Source: SIAJ01 sp036266155 | Lineage (GTDB): Bacteria; Planctomycetota; Planctomycetia; Gemmatales; Gemmataceae | Reading direction: 5' to 3' | Length of the DNA: 24,797 nucleotides | NCBI GenBank assembly: GCA_036266155.1 | Contig: DATANR010000060.1 | Location: 1-24,797 of the forward strand | Shown here: positions 23,573-24,797 of the stretch, in pieces | Position numbering within the stretch: the stretch's first letter is position 1 | How the letters are laid out: every line of letters starts with the position of its first letter | The notes under the pieces: generated by a model | What the model was told of the DNA's origin: nothing | Database searches by the model: none | Seen by the model: only the letters and a program-made list of their open reading frames with translations | Program-made: the position numbers and the translations under genes

Positions 23573-24502
23573 TTAGTAGTTCGCCAGTACTTCACCGCCG
23601 TCCATTGTGCCCAGGGCCTGCCAGGTTGCCAGGGAGATCGAGTCGCGGATGAATCGGATTGACCCATCGCAGAAGGCCACGTTCACACCACCTGCATGCC
23701 GGCTGCGCGCGGCACTATACTGCGATCCCGCCGTGCTGACCGGCATCTTCGGGTCGCCGTCCGGAATCGCCCAGTTCACCACGTCCGGCGCCGATGTGTT
23801 GGGCGTCAGGAACGTCATGAACTTGAACACACCGTCGTCGTTCTGAATGTCGCCGCGCCAGTCGTTGTCGTCCGCACTCTTGGCTTTCAAAGTCTCGGAC
23901 ATCATCAATGTGTTGGAGGTCCCATCGGTAATGTTGGCGATCGTCACGACGGCCGGCGTGCTGCGGTTCCCGTTGTAGTGGTAAAAGGGAGCGTTGCCGG
24001 TCGACGGTGGCGCCGTGTCGTATTTGACGTTGCCCCAGTTCACCACATAATTGCCGCGCCGACGCTGGTAATAGGCGGCCGGCGAGTTCAGGTCCGATCC
24101 GACGTCGGTCGGGCAGTAATAGATCGGAACTTTCGCCCCGCAGAGCCCGTTCAACGTGCCGCCGATGGTTCCCGGCGGAACGTAGAACGGCTGCTTCAGA
24201 TCGTTCTTTTGGTCAAGACTGTTCTGCTCGACGAACGCCCAAAGGTACATCGGCCACGCCTGCCGCGGATTGTTGATGGCCCCCGCCGGGAACTTGCCGT
24301 TCGTGTCGTGGTAGTTGTGCATGGCCAACCCCCACTGCTTGAGGTTGTTGCTGCACTTCATGCGGTTCGCGGCCTCGCGAATCTTTTGCACCGCCGGCAA
24401 CAGCAGGCCAATCAGAATCGCAATGATCGCGATCACGACCAGCAACTCGATCAACGTGAACCCGTGTCGCCGGGGTCGCGTGGGCAATTGAGAAAGGCAC
24501 AT
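23573..24502 (-). CDS. DUF1559 prepilin-like protein
   Basis: A 309-residue protein with a type IV prepilin leader: a short basic leader ending in G14, then FTLIELLVVIAIIAILIGLL as the hydrophobic helix, with Glu at position 5 of the mature protein. It is followed by LLPAVQKIREAANRMKCSNN and the DUF1559 domain. The C-terminus has the H-X9-DG motif (RHAGGVNVAFCDGSIRFI). Such proteins are expected to be cut by a prepilin peptidase and held in or assembled at the inner membrane. GGGAG precedes ATG 24502. It heads a two-gene operon with a small lipoprotein. Planctomycetes carry many copies of this family, so a specific link to the secretin module in this window cannot be claimed, although the signal type matches that machinery. 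Confidence 0.95.
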   Translation of the reverse strand: MCLSQLPTRPRRHGFTLIELLVVIAIIAILIGLLLPAVQKIREAANRMKCSNNLKQWGLAMHNYHDTNGKFPAGAINNPRQAWPMYLWAFVEQNSLDQKNDLKQPFYVPPGTIGGTLNGLCGAKVPIYYCPTDVGSDLNSPAAYYQRRRGNYVVNWGNVKYDTAPPSTGNAPFYHYNGNRSTPAVVTIANITDGTSNTLMMSETLKAKSADDNDWRGDIQNDDGVFKFMTFLTPNTSAPDVVNWAIPDGDPKMPVSTAGSQYSAARSRHAGGVNVAFCDGSIRFIRDSISLATWQALGTMDGGEVLANY

Positions 24503-24602
24503 GAGAGGCTCCCAGAACGGGAAAATGAGAACGAGGAATCGTCGCAGTTTTGAAGTTACCCGATTTGTGGAAAGCTTGCAACGAAAATGAACTGCGATTC
24601 AA

Positions 24603-24624
24603 CTCATAAATCATCCTTTATGAG
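24603..24624 (+). promoter_or_regulatory. Inverted repeat overlapping a start codon
   Basis: CTCATAAA (24603-24610) and TTTATGAG (24617-24624) are perfect complements around a 6-base loop. The right arm contains the ATG (24620-24622) of the partial ATP-grasp-like gene, which has no recognisable ribosome binding site. It lies in the 117-base divergent gap with the DUF1559 gene. It may be an operator or an mRNA hairpin that hides the start. Confidence 0.5.
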
Positions 24625-24797
24625 AATCGCTGTTCTGTGCGGCGGCGACGGCTGGCATGTCCGCGACTTGATGCGCGCCGCTCATGAACTCGGCCATGTC
24701 GCCGAGCCGGTCGACTTTCGCCGGGTGCTGTCTACCGTGGGCGAGCCGGGAGCGTTAGCGACCGGTGCCGGCGCAACACCGGTCGCCAACGCTCCCG
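24620..24797 (+). CDS. ATP-grasp (RimK-like) protein, N-terminal fragment
   Basis: The frame is open from ATG 24620 to the window edge (59 codons). The first part, MRIAVLCGGDGWHVRDLMRA followed by AHELGHVAEPVDFRRV, has the look of the N-terminal domain of RimK-type ATP-grasp ligases, with a beta strand, a Gly-rich turn and a helix. Those enzymes join amino acids or peptides by forming acyl-phosphates with ATP; the ATP-binding part would lie beyond the window. From about residue 43 the sequence becomes GEPGALATGAGATPVANAPG, which is encoded by an inverted-repeat element and does not look like family sequence. The gene may carry an in-frame repeat insertion or be interrupted. The family call rests on only about 36 residues. 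Confidence 0.45.
   Translation, partial: MRIAVLCGGDGWHVRDLMRAAHELGHVAEPVDFRRVLSTVGEPGALATGAGATPVANAP
24747..24797. repeat. 21-bp near-perfect inverted repeat inside a reading frame
   Basis: The arms 24747-24767 and 24777-24797 match at 20 of 21 positions around a 9-base loop (ccggcgcaa). The one mismatch is an A opposite C (24757/24787). The element is 51 bases, a multiple of three, and stays open in the ATP-grasp-like frame as far as the window shows. Arms beginning CGGGAGCGTTAGCGACCGG resemble a dispersed repeat I recall from planctomycete genomes, which needs a search. The element may extend beyond the window. Confidence 0.75.

Noticed and set aside
24503..24602. Sigma-70 promoter for the DUF1559 gene (TTGCAA - 17 - TAACTT on the minus strand)
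   Set aside because: The spacing is right but the boxes match the consensus poorly, so it is not listed as a feature.

Overview
The window looks like chromosomal DNA of a GC-rich planctomycete, most likely Gemmata-like (Gemmataceae). The evidence is the protein content: a DUF1559 prepilin-like protein with a C-terminal H-X9-DG motif, a DUF1501 protein, a small lipoprotein of the kind that accompanies DUF1559 genes, three beta-helical surface proteins whose N-termini carry an 'LE(E/D)R-x-x-P' motif, and HEAT-like repeat proteins. No tRNA, rRNA, CRISPR array, transposase or phage gene was seen.

Layout. (1) 75-9950, plus strand: a type II secretion / type IV pilus-like envelope module. It comprises a PilM-PilN (GspL-like) fusion, an overlapping PilO-PilP (GspM/GspC-like) protein and, after a 428-base gap, a 2148-residue secretin with about 14 periplasmic ring-type modules. 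(2) 9951-10063: a short spacer holding an inverted-repeat element that can fold as a complete four-way junction. (3) 10064-13180, plus: a lipoprotein, an AT-richer structured gap, and a membrane protein with anti-sigma-like, FecR-like and HEAT-like parts. (4) 13231-20567, minus: two tandem paralogous beta-helical surface proteins, a DUF1501 protein and a third, larger beta-helical protein. (5) 20790-23143, plus: two adjacent paralogous secreted proteins with HEAT-like C-termini. (6) 23150-24502, minus: a DUF1559 prepilin-like gene followed by its lipoprotein. (7) 24620 to the end, plus: the start of an ATP-grasp-like gene with a large inverted repeat inside its reading frame.

How the genes may work together. 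The first three genes supply the cytoplasmic/inner-membrane clamp, the inner-membrane alignment proteins and the outer-membrane pore of a secretion or pilus machine. The ATPase, platform protein and main pilin are not in the window. The prepilin-like gene and the exported beta-helical proteins are possible parts or cargo of such a machine, but that link is inference. The most notable items are the very large secretin, the four-way-junction element, the tandem surface-protein paralogs with a shared C-terminal signature, and the inverted repeat inside a coding frame at the right edge.
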